A DNA stretch of 64,000 bases. It comes from CALKXV01 sp964632495. GTDB taxonomy: Bacteria; Pseudomonadota; Alphaproteobacteria; Rhodobacterales; Rhodobacteraceae. The stretch lies in assembly GCA_964632495.1 (NCBI GenBank), contig CAZWDS010000002.1, positions 1-64,000 on the forward strand, written 5' to 3'. The notes under the pieces are model-generated. The model was not told the DNA's origin. It made no database searches and saw nothing but the letters and a program-made list of their open reading frames with translations. Made by a program: the position numbers and the translations under genes. Of this stretch, positions 35,341 through 43,803 are shown in pieces. How positions within the stretch are numbered: position 1 is the stretch's first letter; each line of letters begins with the position of its first letter.

Positions 35341-36501
35341 TCAGCGCCGCCGCCGCCGCCCACCTTCGCGCCGCGCCCGTCCACCTTGAGCCCCCCCGGC
35401 CGTCTTGTTCAACCTGATCCAATTGCCGCCCGACGGGTCCCGGTCATTCAGAAAATCCGCAGCACGGATCGACAGAGTCTCTTCCGAAGCTACACCGGTT
35501 TTCGGTGCCAAGCCCAACAATGGGGCCAAGGCGTTCGCATCTAAGCCTTCGGGCACCACGATGCCCAAATCGGCCAGCCGTGCGATCCGTTCGGCCACCA
35601 AATCCGCATCGGGCGCAAAACCCAACAATGGACGCAAAGCCTTCATGTCGATGTCATCGGGCGCGGTCACCCCAAGCGCTTTCAACTCGTCGAACTTGTC
35701 GCTGGTCGCCTTCAAGGTCTTTGGCATGGCGACGGGGTTCATGATCGCGCTGGTCATCCCGTGCGACGCGGCCATCGCCAAAAAGGCGTTGTTGATCCCG
35801 TGCCGGTTCGGCAGGCCAAAGCTGATGTTCGACGCTCCACAGGTCGTGTTCACGCCCAATTCCTCGCGCAACTTCCGCACAAGGGTAAACACCTGCTGAC
35901 CGGCCGTCGCCATCGCGCCAATCGGCATCACCAGAGGATCCACAACGATGTCATGGGCCGGAATGCCGAAATCTGCCGCGCGTTCGACGATCTTCTTGGC
36001 AACCGCAAAGCGCACATCCGGGTCTTCGGAAATGCCGGTGTCATCGTTCGATATCGCCACCACCGGCACGTTATATTTCTTGACCAAGGGCAGAACCATT
36101 TCCAACCGGTCTTCCTCGCCCGTGACCGAATTGAGCAAAGGCCGTCCTTCGGCCTTTTCCAACCCGGCTTCCAAAGCGCCCGGCACCGAACTGTCCACGC
36201 ACAAAGGCACATCGACCAGGCCCTGCACCAACTCGATCATCTTGGTCATCAAAGGCGGTTCGGTCTCGTTCGGATTGGGGTTCGAGTTATAGACGACCCC
36301 CGCATTCACATCCAACACTTGCGCCCCGCAAGCCACCTGTTCCAAAGCGTCTTTTTCTACGGTCGAAAAATTGCCCGCTTCCAGCTCGGCCGCCAAAATC
36401 TTGCGGCCCGTCGGATTGATCCGCTCGCCGATGATGCAGAAGGGCTCGTCGAAACCGATCACAACCGACTTGGACTTGGATTCGAGGACTGTGCGCGTCA
36501 T
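35341..36501 (-). CDS. Methyltetrahydrofolate:corrinoid methyltransferase (pterin-binding)
   Basis: A 386-residue protein whose first ~270 residues form a pterin-binding TIM barrel: IIGERINPTGRKIL, QVLDVNAGV, CVDSSVPGALEAGLE and GASNISFGLPNR are typical of AcsE/MtrH-like methyltransferases. It moves methyl groups between a corrinoid protein and tetrahydrofolate, probably in demethylation of a methylated compound. The C-terminal ~110 residues are a lineage-specific extension ending in a basic tail, GGAQGGRARREGGRRRRR. AAAGG precedes ATG 36501. The ASKHA activase is two genes downstream. Confidence 0.88.
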   Translation of the reverse strand: MTRTVLESKSKSVVIGFDEPFCIIGERINPTGRKILAAELEAGNFSTVEKDALEQVACGAQVLDVNAGVVYNSNPNPNETEPPLMTKMIELVQGLVDVPLCVDSSVPGALEAGLEKAEGRPLLNSVTGEEDRLEMVLPLVKKYNVPVVAISNDDTGISEDPDVRFAVAKKIVERAADFGIPAHDIVVDPLVMPIGAMATAGQQVFTLVRKLREELGVNTTCGASNISFGLPNRHGINNAFLAMAASHGMTSAIMNPVAMPKTLKATSDKFDELKALGVTAPDDIDMKALRPLLGFAPDADLVAERIARLADLGIVVPEGLDANALAPLLGLAPKTGVASEETLSIRAADFLNDRDPSGGNWIRLNKTAGGAQGGRARREGGRRRRR

Positions 36502-36692
36502 ATGGGTTGGCCTTTGTACAAACGACGATCTTTACCGCGAACCTGAGACCGGATGGCCCAATCTGCGCGGCGCAAAACGACCTTAGAGGGGTTGAATGAG
36601 ACACTTAGTCGAAAGCCAGCATCGGTGCGAGGGTGCGAAGGGTGAAAATCTCTCACAATCGTTATGAGGCGGGGGGTATCAACCCATGTCCC

Positions 36693-37178
36693 TCAGGCGT
36701 CGACCTCGGCCCAGAACACCAAAAGCGAGGCGCAGTTCAAAGGCATGGACGGGTTCGAATAGATCATCCGAGTGTGTGCCCCTTTGTCGCCGAAAACAGT
36801 GTTGATCAGATGGGATGCTCCGTTCAGGGCAATCGGCATATCGAAGAAGTCAGGCGTGGTGCCGCCTGTGCCCTCAAGACGGTGGATGCGCTTGATACGG
36901 GCCAGATTGCCGGTGATCCACCGCAAGAGAGACAGACCATTCAGCGCTGAAAGCTGGAACGCCTGATAGCCCTCTTCAACCGAAAGCTCGGCTCCCATCT
37001 TGCCCTTGAATTTCAGCTCCCCCGCAATCCACGGCAACATGCCCGAGGTATAGATGATCGGCCCGATCTGAGTATGCGTGACATAATCCGCGACGGCCTC
37101 CGGCACCGGCGGCAGATCCAGCCCCAGTTCACGAAGTCGGGCTTCCGGCGTGGTGCCGGTCACTGGTTGAAGCTGCAT
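36693..37178 (-). CDS. RidA family protein
   Basis: A 161-residue YjgF/YER057c/UK114 protein, longer than classical RidA (~130). ATG 37178 follows AGGGAAG; a longer frame to 37331 merely translates a repeat. Family blocks are GPIIYTSGMLPW, GYQAFQLSALNGLSLL and GAHTRMIYSNPSMPLNCASLLVFWAEV. RidA proteins hydrolyse reactive imine/enamine intermediates; this longer subgroup has less certain activity because the classical active-site Arg region is altered. Confidence 0.85.
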   Translation of the reverse strand: MQLQPVTGTTPEARLRELGLDLPPVPEAVADYVTHTQIGPIIYTSGMLPWIAGELKFKGKMGAELSVEEGYQAFQLSALNGLSLLRWITGNLARIKRIHRLEGTGGTTPDFFDMPIALNGASHLINTVFGDKGAHTRMIYSNPSMPLNCASLLVFWAEVDA

Positions 37179-37250
37179 ATTGTCTTCCCTTTGATGGTTG
37201 CACCGGTCAGGGCGATTGAGCGCCTGCGGCGCACGCGTTGTCTTTGATTT

Positions 37251-37311
37251 GGGGGGCGCTGCCCCCTCTCTCTTCGAGAGATCCCCCGGCATATTTTCAA
37301 CAAGAAGAAAG
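37251..37311 (-). repeat. Dispersed repeat family I, copy C
   Basis: Read on the minus strand: CTTTCTTCTTGTTGAAAATA, then TGCCGGGGGA, hairpin TCTCTCTTCGAGAGA and hairpin GGGGGCAGCGCCCCC. It lies between the GST 3' end and the RidA start, back to back with a family II copy. Confidence 0.75.
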
Positions 37312-37316
37312 GGGTT

Positions 37317-37384
37317 TTCATCTCTTTCCAAATACGCCCGCCTGAGGCTGAGACAAAACTTGGTGTGCGCCGAAGGTGCTCATT
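37317..37384 (+). repeat. Dispersed repeat family II, copy 2
   Basis: Core TTCATCTCTTT-CC-AAATACGC at 37317-37337, followed by GTGTGCGCCGAAGGTGC-type sequence (37364-37379). It abuts the family I copy on the opposite strand. Confidence 0.55.
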
Positions 37385-37403
37385 TTGTTTCGATAGCCCG
37401 CCA

Positions 37404-38039
37404 TTAAACCGCCCGCAATTCCTCGTAAGACGTCATCGCGGAACCATGATAGGCCTCGCGGGACGTCAGCCGGTCATAGTAGGCCGACAAAACCGGGCGA
37501 TCGTGGCGCGTGATGTCCATCTTGTGGTAGCGAAACAGCGGGGTTCCGACGGCAATGTCGGCCATGGTCAGCATGTCGCCCACCAGCCAGTCGCGCCCGT
37601 CCAGACGGGACTCTAAGACATCCAGCACCTTGTTCAACGTCGCCAGATGTTTGGCAATCGCCTCGTCCGACCGGGCCTTGGGTGGGTTCCGTACGGTTTG
37701 ATAAAAAAGCCCGGTCATGGGCGGCAAAAGGGTTGTGCCCGTGAACTCGATCCACATATCAGCGCGCGCCTGATCTGCCAGGTCTTCAGGCCAAAGCGCC
37801 GCACAGGGACCGCGGGCCAGATGGCGTAGGATCGCGTGGCTTTCCCAGATGGCGAAGTTGCCTTCCTGCCAAACGGGCACCATGCCAAAGGGTGCCATGG
37901 CGAGGAACTCGGGCGTGTCGGTTTGCCCATAGGTCCAGCCTGCGTCGATGCGCTCGTGCGCCACGTCGCATTCCGCCAAAGCCCACATCACCTTTTGCAC
38001 ATTGACCGAACTTGCGCGGCCCCAAAGTTTTGGTGTCAT
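37404..38039 (-). CDS. Glutathione S-transferase family protein
   Basis: A 211-residue cytosolic-type GST. The thioredoxin-like domain (1-80) begins with KLWGRASSVNVQKVMWALAE, where Ser10/Ser11 could stabilise the glutathione thiolate, and contains GMVPVWQEGNFAIWESHAILRHLA. The helical domain ends with DWLVGDMLTMADIAVGTPLFR. It overlaps the cyclase stop by 4 bases (ATGA), so the two are coupled and may act on the same aromatic or cyclic compound. Confidence 0.88.
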   Translation of the reverse strand: MTPKLWGRASSVNVQKVMWALAECDVAHERIDAGWTYGQTDTPEFLAMAPFGMVPVWQEGNFAIWESHAILRHLARGPCAALWPEDLADQARADMWIEFTGTTLLPPMTGLFYQTVRNPPKARSDEAIAKHLATLNKVLDVLESRLDGRDWLVGDMLTMADIAVGTPLFRYHKMDITRHDRPVLSAYYDRLTSREAYHGSAMTSYEELRAV

Positions 38040-38992
38040 TTGATTGCCTGTGGATTGATGGGGGACCCGGCACCACCGGGCAGATGCAAGGGCGGGGCGG
38101 TGAACATGAATTCATACACACCATCTTCGGCACAATCCGCCGACAGGTCCTTCAGATAGAAAATCTCGCCCATGGCGATTCCAATGGCCGGGATCACCAC
38201 CCAATGCCACGGCTGGTTCGCCTCGTCCGTCTCATTGGGCCGCACCTCGCAACCCCAGGTATCCGCACAAATCCCGGCGATATCCTTGGCCTTGATCCAA
38301 TGGGCCGTCTCGAACGCCAAACCGGGGGCATCGCCGCCTGCGTATCCGGTCCAATCGCCAGACGCCAAACAGCGTTCCTGATGCCCCGTCCGTACAATCA
38401 CAAAATCGCCTTTCCGCACCTCTACGCCCTGCGCCTCAGCACAGGCGTCAAGATCGGCGTTGGTGATCGGATAGCCATCGTCCAAACTGTCCACACCTTT
38501 CCACCGCGCAATATCCAAAAGCACACCGCGCCCCACCATCTTGTCGCGGTAATTCTCGATCCCTAACTTTTTCGCCGCGTTCACCGTCACATCCGTCGCC
38601 GGATAGCCGTTGTACATCTTGTCATCCAAGAAGATGTGACACAGCGCGTCCCATTGCGTAGACCCCTGACAGGGCAGGTTGATCGCATCATCGGCATAAC
38701 GCAGATAAGCCTTGCCATCGCCGTCCTGTTCGCCGTTTACCGCGTCGGTGCCGGTCGCCAGCATCTGGTGGATCAGGTTCCACCTGCCACCGAACAGCCC
38801 GGATTGAATTTTCTGTTTCAGATCAAGACCAAGCGCAAAGACCTTGCCCCGTTTCACCAGCCCGGCCGCCGCCACAATATCCTCGGGTGAGATGTTGTTC
38901 AGCGTCCCGATCTGGTCATCCGGCCCCCAACGGCCCCAGTTCGAAAGCTCCTCTGCCGTGTCATAGATATCCTGACGGGTCAGCTTGGCCAT
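38036..38992 (-). CDS. Cyclase family protein (kynurenine formamidase-like, PF04199)
   Basis: A 318-residue metal-dependent hydrolase of the cyclase/arylformamidase family. The motif GSTQWDALCHIF replaces the usual HxGTHxDxPxH, as in the longer subgroup of this family, and WGCEVRPNETDEANQPWHW is the second conserved region. ATG 38992 is preferred to ATG 38998 because GGGAGG lies directly against the first ATG but 6 bases from the second. It forms an operon with GST and diverges from osmC-tetR across a candidate TetR operator. Confidence 0.85.
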   Translation of the reverse strand: MAKLTRQDIYDTAEELSNWGRWGPDDQIGTLNNISPEDIVAAAGLVKRGKVFALGLDLKQKIQSGLFGGRWNLIHQMLATGTDAVNGEQDGDGKAYLRYADDAINLPCQGSTQWDALCHIFLDDKMYNGYPATDVTVNAAKKLGIENYRDKMVGRGVLLDIARWKGVDSLDDGYPITNADLDACAEAQGVEVRKGDFVIVRTGHQERCLASGDWTGYAGGDAPGLAFETAHWIKAKDIAGICADTWGCEVRPNETDEANQPWHWVVIPAIGIAMGEIFYLKDLSADCAEDGVYEFMFTAPPLHLPGGAGSPINPQAIK

Positions 38993-39046
38993 GTGCATCC
39001 TCCCATGCGATTTTTTTGTTGCCGGACGTCTTTGGCCCGTGCTTAG

Positions 39047-39060
39047 TTATCGAACGATAA
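39047..39060. promoter_or_regulatory. TetR-type palindromic operator
   Basis: TTATCGAACGATAA is a 14-bp inverted repeat (TTATCG-AA-CGATAA) in the 95-bp region between the cyclase and osmC starts. The tetR gene in the rightward operon is the likely regulator of both arms. Confidence 0.65.
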
Positions 39061-39087
39061 TTTGAGCCCCGACGCAAAGGATTTTCA

Positions 39088-39567
39088 ATGACCAAGACAT
39101 TCGAAGTGATTTTTGAAGGAGTTGGACGCTCTAGCGGTAAGATGCGCAACGACATTTCAGTGACATGGCCAATGATGAAGGAAAGCTTCGAACTGGCCAC
39201 CGACGAAGGTCCGTTTCACGGGGGCGATGGTACGGCGCCTCCGCCTTTGGCCTTGTTCACGGCGGCCCTAACGGGATGCCTGATGACCCAAATCCGCGCC
39301 TTCTCGAAACGTCTGGACGTGCCCATTGGTGCGGTCGAAGTGCGCGCGAAACTCCATTGGGAAGGCGAACAAGAGGGAAATGATCCTTACGTGACCAATC
39401 CCGTTGGCTTTTCCTTGGACGTCAATCTTGGCTCGGACGCCAGCGCGAGCGATCAGCACCGGCTTTTGAGTGCCGCAAAGAAAGGCTGTTTTATCGAGCA
39501 GACTTTGGCTAAGGGCCTGATCGTGGATCACCGGCTGAAAATAGGCGACGACTGGCAAGAGGCATGA
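39088..39567 (+). CDS. OsmC family protein
   Basis: A 159-residue OsmC/Ohr-like protein with two conserved cysteines, in FTAALTGCLMTQI and AAKKGCFIEQTL, expected for thiol-dependent peroxidase activity on organic hydroperoxides. The AAAGGA site precedes ATG 39088. It overlaps tetR by 4 bases (ATGA). Together with the divergent GST and cyclase it suggests a response to an electrophilic or oxidised compound. Confidence 0.85.
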   Translation: MTKTFEVIFEGVGRSSGKMRNDISVTWPMMKESFELATDEGPFHGGDGTAPPPLALFTAALTGCLMTQIRAFSKRLDVPIGAVEVRAKLHWEGEQEGNDPYVTNPVGFSLDVNLGSDASASDQHRLLSAAKKGCFIEQTLAKGLIVDHRLKIGDDWQEA

Positions 39568-40205
39568 CCGACGATGTGACGACCCCGAAACGCAAACGCA
39601 TGTCGTCAGAAGAGCGACGCGAAGAGTTCCTGCAAAAGGCGATTGAATTCTTCGCTGAAGAGGGGTTTTCAAGTTCGACCAGAGAGTTGGCCAAACGTCT
39701 TGATGTGACGCAGCCGCTCTTGTACCGCTATTTCGCCTCGAAAGACGAACTGATCGCCGAAGTCTATGAAACGGTCTATGTCCGCCGTTGGAACTCGGAC
39801 TGGGACACCATGCTGGCCGATCGTTCGGTGCCGTTGAAAGAGCGCCTAGAGACGTTTTATGCCGCCTACACCGATGTTGTGTTTCAGCGGGACTGGATGC
39901 GCATTTTTCTATTCGCCGGCTTAAAGGGCGGGGCCATCAATCGGAAGTACATCGACCGCGTTCGAACCCGCATTCTGGAACCGATTTTGCGCGAATATCG
40001 TCACACCAAGGGGCTTGGTGCAGACGAGATTACAGATCCCGAGGTCGAACTGGCCTGGTCGATCCACGGTGGCATCTACTATCACGGTGTCAGAACCGTG
40101 ATTTACGGACAAGAGCCCACGATGAGCCTAACTTTCGTCATCGAAAGTTCCGTTGATAGTCTGATCGCAGGCCTGGATCGCTTTCATCGCGAGGGCGCTT
40201 CCTAG
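39564..40205 (+). CDS. TetR/AcrR family transcriptional regulator
   Basis: A 213-residue regulator. The N-terminal helix-turn-helix (about 15-65) reads FSSSTRELAKRLDVTQPLLYRYFASKDEL at its core, cited by its ends FSSSTREL and YRYFASKDEL; the rest is a variable ligand domain. It is translationally coupled to osmC and probably represses osmC-tetR and the cyclase-GST operon through the palindrome at 39047-39060. Confidence 0.9.
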   Translation: MTDDVTTPKRKRMSSEERREEFLQKAIEFFAEEGFSSSTRELAKRLDVTQPLLYRYFASKDELIAEVYETVYVRRWNSDWDTMLADRSVPLKERLETFYAAYTDVVFQRDWMRIFLFAGLKGGAINRKYIDRVRTRILEPILREYRHTKGLGADEITDPEVELAWSIHGGIYYHGVRTVIYGQEPTMSLTFVIESSVDSLIAGLDRFHREGAS

Positions 40206-40459
40206 GACGTGCATGCTCGGGGTTCATGTCTAGTTAATAATCTGTTTTTAAATAAAAATATGAATCACCATAGGCGTCGATGTTCAGCTCATGTCGCCTT
40301 GTTTCGGCCAATCCCATGACGCTCTATCCATAGGCCAAGCCTGTCTTCTCAGCTTGTCCTCAATAGCGGCGCAATGCGCATAAATGCCCAAGAAATAGTC
40401 AAATTGTTGTCTGATTTGGCCGATACTTGATTAGCAGTAAGTTAATAGGGACAGAGTAG

Positions 40460-41731
40460 ATGACTTTCAAAACTTTGGGGTTGGCCGGTGCTTTTGCACT
40501 TTCCGCAGGTCCCCTCGTTGCACAAGATGCAGCACTAAGTCCGATCCAATTCAACATGAACACTTTCTTCTTGGTTGTTTGTGGTATCCTCGTGATGTGG
40601 ATGGCGGCGGGCTTCGCCATGATCGAGGCGGGGTTTGTCCGGGCTCAAAACGTTGTAAACCAATGTGCCAAGAACTTCGGTATCGTCGCCATCGCGTCGG
40701 TCAGCTTTTTGCTGGTTGGCTATGGCATGATGTTCCCGGGTGATAGCTGGTTCGTTCAAGGGGTTTTTGGGCACTCTGGTGTTGTCGACCTTGGCAACGT
40801 CTCAGAGACCGGAGCTTCCGCCAGCGGTGAAACACACGCAAAAGGTAGCGTGATCTTTTTCCAGATGATGTTCTGTGCGGCCGTGGCGTCTATTGTGTCG
40901 GGATCGCTTGCAGAACGAATCAAGCTTCTGCCATTCTTCTTGTTCACTGTCGCAATGACAGGTTTCATCTATCCTTTGCAGGCCTCGTGGGTCTGGGGGG
41001 GTGGTTTCCTGGACACGCAGGTTGGTTTTAAAGACCTTGCGGGCTCATCGGCCATTCACGTGGTCGGCGGTGTTGCCGCTTTGACAGGAACGATTGCACT
41101 AGGTCCACGGACCGGTCGTTATGTCGACGGTGTCAAAGTTCCGATGTCCAACTTCAGTCTGCCAATTGCGACTTTGGGCGCGATGATCCTGTGGATCGGC
41201 TGGTTCGGCTTTAACGCTGGTTCGTACATGAGCTTTGCAACAGAAGCAGACGCCGGAAACGTGGGTCGCATCCTGTTGAACACCAACATGGCCGCAGCCG
41301 GTGGTGTGATCGCAGCCGCTTTCGTGTCCTACATGAAGCAGTTCCGCTTTGATCTGTCCTTCATGATGAACGGTGGTCTTGGTGGTCTGGTTGCCATTAC
41401 AGCCGAGCCGCTCTTTCCAAATCCGGTCATGGCTCTTTCGATCGGCATGGGCGGCGGTGTGGTGGTGTTCTGGACGCTGCAACTTCTAGAATCGCTTGAG
41501 ATCGACGATGTTGTCGGCGCCATTCCGGTTCACCTGGGCGCAGGTATCTGGGGCACTCTTGCCGTGGTCGCCAGCAACCCCGAGGCAACTTTCCTTGGAC
41601 AGTTCACCGGCTTGTTGTTCATCATGTTCTTTGTTGGTTTGACAACAGGTGTGATCTGGATCGTTCTGAAAAAGACGGTTGGCATCCGGGTTTCGGCCCG
41701 CAGCGATGCCGCTGGCATCTACACCACTTAA
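40460..41731 (+). CDS. amtB: Ammonium transporter
   Basis: A 423-residue Amt/Mep channel with a signal-like first helix (cleavage likely after AGPLVAQ) and 11 further membrane segments. Pore histidines are in SSAIHVVGG and VGAIPVHLGAG; the latter has a two-residue insertion relative to E. coli AmtB (GVHGVCG). AGFAMIEAGFVRAQN is the family start block. AGGGA precedes ATG 40460. Unlike most alphaproteobacterial amtB genes there is no glnK directly upstream. A strong terminator follows. Confidence 0.93.
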   Translation: MTFKTLGLAGAFALSAGPLVAQDAALSPIQFNMNTFFLVVCGILVMWMAAGFAMIEAGFVRAQNVVNQCAKNFGIVAIASVSFLLVGYGMMFPGDSWFVQGVFGHSGVVDLGNVSETGASASGETHAKGSVIFFQMMFCAAVASIVSGSLAERIKLLPFFLFTVAMTGFIYPLQASWVWGGGFLDTQVGFKDLAGSSAIHVVGGVAALTGTIALGPRTGRYVDGVKVPMSNFSLPIATLGAMILWIGWFGFNAGSYMSFATEADAGNVGRILLNTNMAAAGGVIAAAFVSYMKQFRFDLSFMMNGGLGGLVAITAEPLFPNPVMALSIGMGGGVVVFWTLQLLESLEIDDVVGAIPVHLGAGIWGTLAVVASNPEATFLGQFTGLLFIMFFVGLTTGVIWIVLKKTVGIRVSARSDAAGIYTT

Positions 41732-41785
41732 CTTGTTGCCGGGTCGTAACTTACGATAAGCTAAAAAACTCTGTAAAAAGAGGAG

Positions 41786-41823
41786 ACACGCCGCCAGAAT
41801 CATCTGGCGGCGTGTTTCTTTTT
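41786..41823 (+). terminator. Rho-independent terminator after amtB
   Basis: A perfect 12-bp stem (ACACGCCGCCAG, 41786-41797, with CTGGCGGCGTGT, 41804-41815) around loop AATCAT, followed by TTCTTTTT. It separates amtB from the convergent purB. Confidence 0.92.
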
Positions 41824-41854
41824 CCGGATGGTTTCACTGGATTACACGGTGTGC

Positions 41855-43159
41855 CTAGCCCCCAAAAACCCGCTTGAAAATCGTGTCCACATGCTTGGTG
41901 TGATAGCCAAGGTCGAACTTTTCTTCCAACTCGGCTTCGGACAATGCAGCAGTGACTTCGTCGTCGCCTTTAAGCTCGGTCAGGAAATCCGCGCCTTCTT
42001 CCCAGACTTTCATCGCATTGCGCTGGACCAGCCGATAAGAATCCTCGCGGCTGACACCTTTCTGCGTCAAGGCCAGCAAAACCCGCTGAGAATGCACAAG
42101 GCCCCGGAACTGGTTCAGGTTCTTCATCATGTTGTCGGGATAAACCACCAACTTGTCGATCACACCGGTCAGACGCGCCAGCGCAAAGTCCAGATGGATC
42201 GTGGCATCCGGCCCGATGCCGCGTTCAACGCTTGAATGCGAGATATCGCGTTCGTGCCAAAGCGTGACGTTCTCCATCGCAGGGACCACGGCAGACCGGA
42301 CCAACCGCGCCAGACCCGTCAGGTTTTCCGTCAACACCGGGTTCCGTTTGTGTGGCATCGCACTTGAGCCCTTTTGCCCTTTCGAAAAGAACTCTTCGGC
42401 TTCCAGCACTTCGGTTCGCTGCATATGGCGGATTTCGGTGGCAATGTTCTCGATGCTGCTGGCAATGACGCCCAAAGTGGCAAAGAACATGGCGTGCCGG
42501 TCGCGTGGAATGACTTGGGTGCTGATCGGCTCGGGCGACAGGCCCAGTTTCTCGCAAACATGAGCTTCAACCGCCGGGTCGATATTCGCAAAGGTGCCGA
42601 CTGCGCCAGACACAGCACCCGTTGCGATCTCGGCGCGTGCGGCCTGAAGGCGGGCGCGGCCCCGATCCATTTCCGCGTAAAACCGCGCGAAGGTCAGTCC
42701 CATGGTGACAGGTTCGGCGTGGATGCCGTGCGAGCGGCCAATGCGCACATCCATCTTGTGTTCATTGGCGCGGCGTTTCAACGCCTCAAGCAACTTATCC
42801 ATGCCGGCCAACAGCATATCAGCCGCCCGCACCATCTGAACGTTCAGCGTGGTGTCCAAGACGTCGGAACTGGTCATGCCCTGGTGGACAAAACGCGCTT
42901 CGTCATTGCCGATGATCTCTGCCAGATGCGTCAGGAAAGCGATCACGTCATGCTTGGTGACGGCCTCGATCTCGTCAATCCGGGCGACGTCGAATTCCAC
43001 GTCTTTGGCTTTCCAGACCGCTTCGGCGTTTTCGCGCGGGATTACACCCAAATCGGCCATGGCATCGCAGGCATGGGCCTCGATCTCGTACCAGATGCGG
43101 AACTTGGTCTCGGGCGACCAAATGGCAACCATTTCGGGGCGCGCGTATCTGGGGATCAT
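41855..43159 (-). CDS. purB: Adenylosuccinate lyase
   Basis: A 434-residue enzyme of purine synthesis (cleaves SAICAR and adenylosuccinate). The fumarase/aspartase signature is SSAMPHKRNP; TSSDVLDT and GRSHGIHAEP carry the other active-site residues. ATG 43159 gives the family N-terminus MIPRYARPEMVAIWS; the frame stays open further upstream only through the N gap. purA, the preceding pathway step for AMP, lies at 57498. Confidence 0.96.
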   Translation of the reverse strand: MIPRYARPEMVAIWSPETKFRIWYEIEAHACDAMADLGVIPRENAEAVWKAKDVEFDVARIDEIEAVTKHDVIAFLTHLAEIIGNDEARFVHQGMTSSDVLDTTLNVQMVRAADMLLAGMDKLLEALKRRANEHKMDVRIGRSHGIHAEPVTMGLTFARFYAEMDRGRARLQAARAEIATGAVSGAVGTFANIDPAVEAHVCEKLGLSPEPISTQVIPRDRHAMFFATLGVIASSIENIATEIRHMQRTEVLEAEEFFSKGQKGSSAMPHKRNPVLTENLTGLARLVRSAVVPAMENVTLWHERDISHSSVERGIGPDATIHLDFALARLTGVIDKLVVYPDNMMKNLNQFRGLVHSQRVLLALTQKGVSREDSYRLVQRNAMKVWEEGADFLTELKGDDEVTAALSEAELEEKFDLGYHTKHVDTIFKRVFGG

Positions 43160-43228
43160 GAGTTCTGGCCTTTCGTCTGGGATCGGACGCCGTGTAGACT
43201 GGGACGAGCCAAGGAACAAGGAGGTGTC

Positions 43229-43726
43229 ATGCCAACTGCGCAACAACGCCGCATCGCAANNNNNNNNNNNNNNNNNNNNNNNNNNNNNNNNNNNNNNNNN
43301 NNNNNNNNNNNNNNNNNNNNNNNNNNNNNNNNNNNNNNNNNNNNNNNNNNNNNNNNNNNGATCCGGCATGGCGATGGACGGCTGGACAGGTTGACGGGGC
43401 AGGCGATGTTCGCGCGATCCGGGCGGCAATTGGTGTTGACGGAAACCGGTGTTTTGAACGTCGGGGATCAAACGCTAGAGGCCCGCCAGACCTATATCTG
43501 GACCGAGGCCGTCGGGCGGATCGACGTGTATTTCCATGATCAAAGGCCGTTTCATTCCGTCACCCTTGGCGATCCTGCGCCCCAAACCGAGCATCTTTGC
43601 GCGCCTGATCGATATCATGTGGCCTATGATTTCGCCGATTGGCCCCAATGGAGCGCAACTTGGCGCGTAGAAGGGCCCAGAAAAGACTATGAAATGGTGT
43701 CGACTTACGTCCGGCCCAGGGACTGA
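43229..43726 (+). CDS. DUF6314 family protein, interrupted by assembly gap
   Basis: AAGGAGG precedes ATG 43229 (MPTAQQRRIA), then the 100-N gap begins. After the gap an open frame runs to TGA 43726 and matches DUF6314 as I know it: RQTYIWTEA, HVAYDFADWPQWSATWRV and GPRKDYEMVSTYVR. The family is about 130-150 residues, so the missing piece is probably short. I treat both parts as one gene; the placeholder length of the gap means frame continuity proves nothing. Function unknown. Confidence 0.6.
   Translation: MPTAQQRRIAXXXXXXXXXXXXXXXXXXXXXXXXXXXXXXXXXXIRHGDGRLDRLTGQAMFARSGRQLVLTETGVLNVGDQTLEARQTYIWTEAVGRIDVYFHDQRPFHSVTLGDPAPQTEHLCAPDRYHVAYDFADWPQWSATWRVEGPRKDYEMVSTYVRPRD
43260..43359. other. 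Assembly gap of 100 N
   Basis: Exactly 100 N, a standard placeholder for a gap of unknown size, falls inside the DUF6314 gene. Confidence 0.98.
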
Positions 43727-43803
43727 AAACAGGGCCTCTCCATTGCATGATGCGCCTGCAGCATGTTAGTCGCTGTAAAACAACTCGAATAAGGGGCCGA
43801 TCC

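Noticed and set aside
36502..36692. Cobalamin riboswitch before the corrinoid methyltransferase
   Set aside because: The upstream sequence lacks a recognisable B12-box and conserved junctions.
37179..37331. N-terminal extension of the RidA protein
   Set aside because: The extension translates repeat family I, and a good ribosome-binding site precedes the internal ATG 37178.
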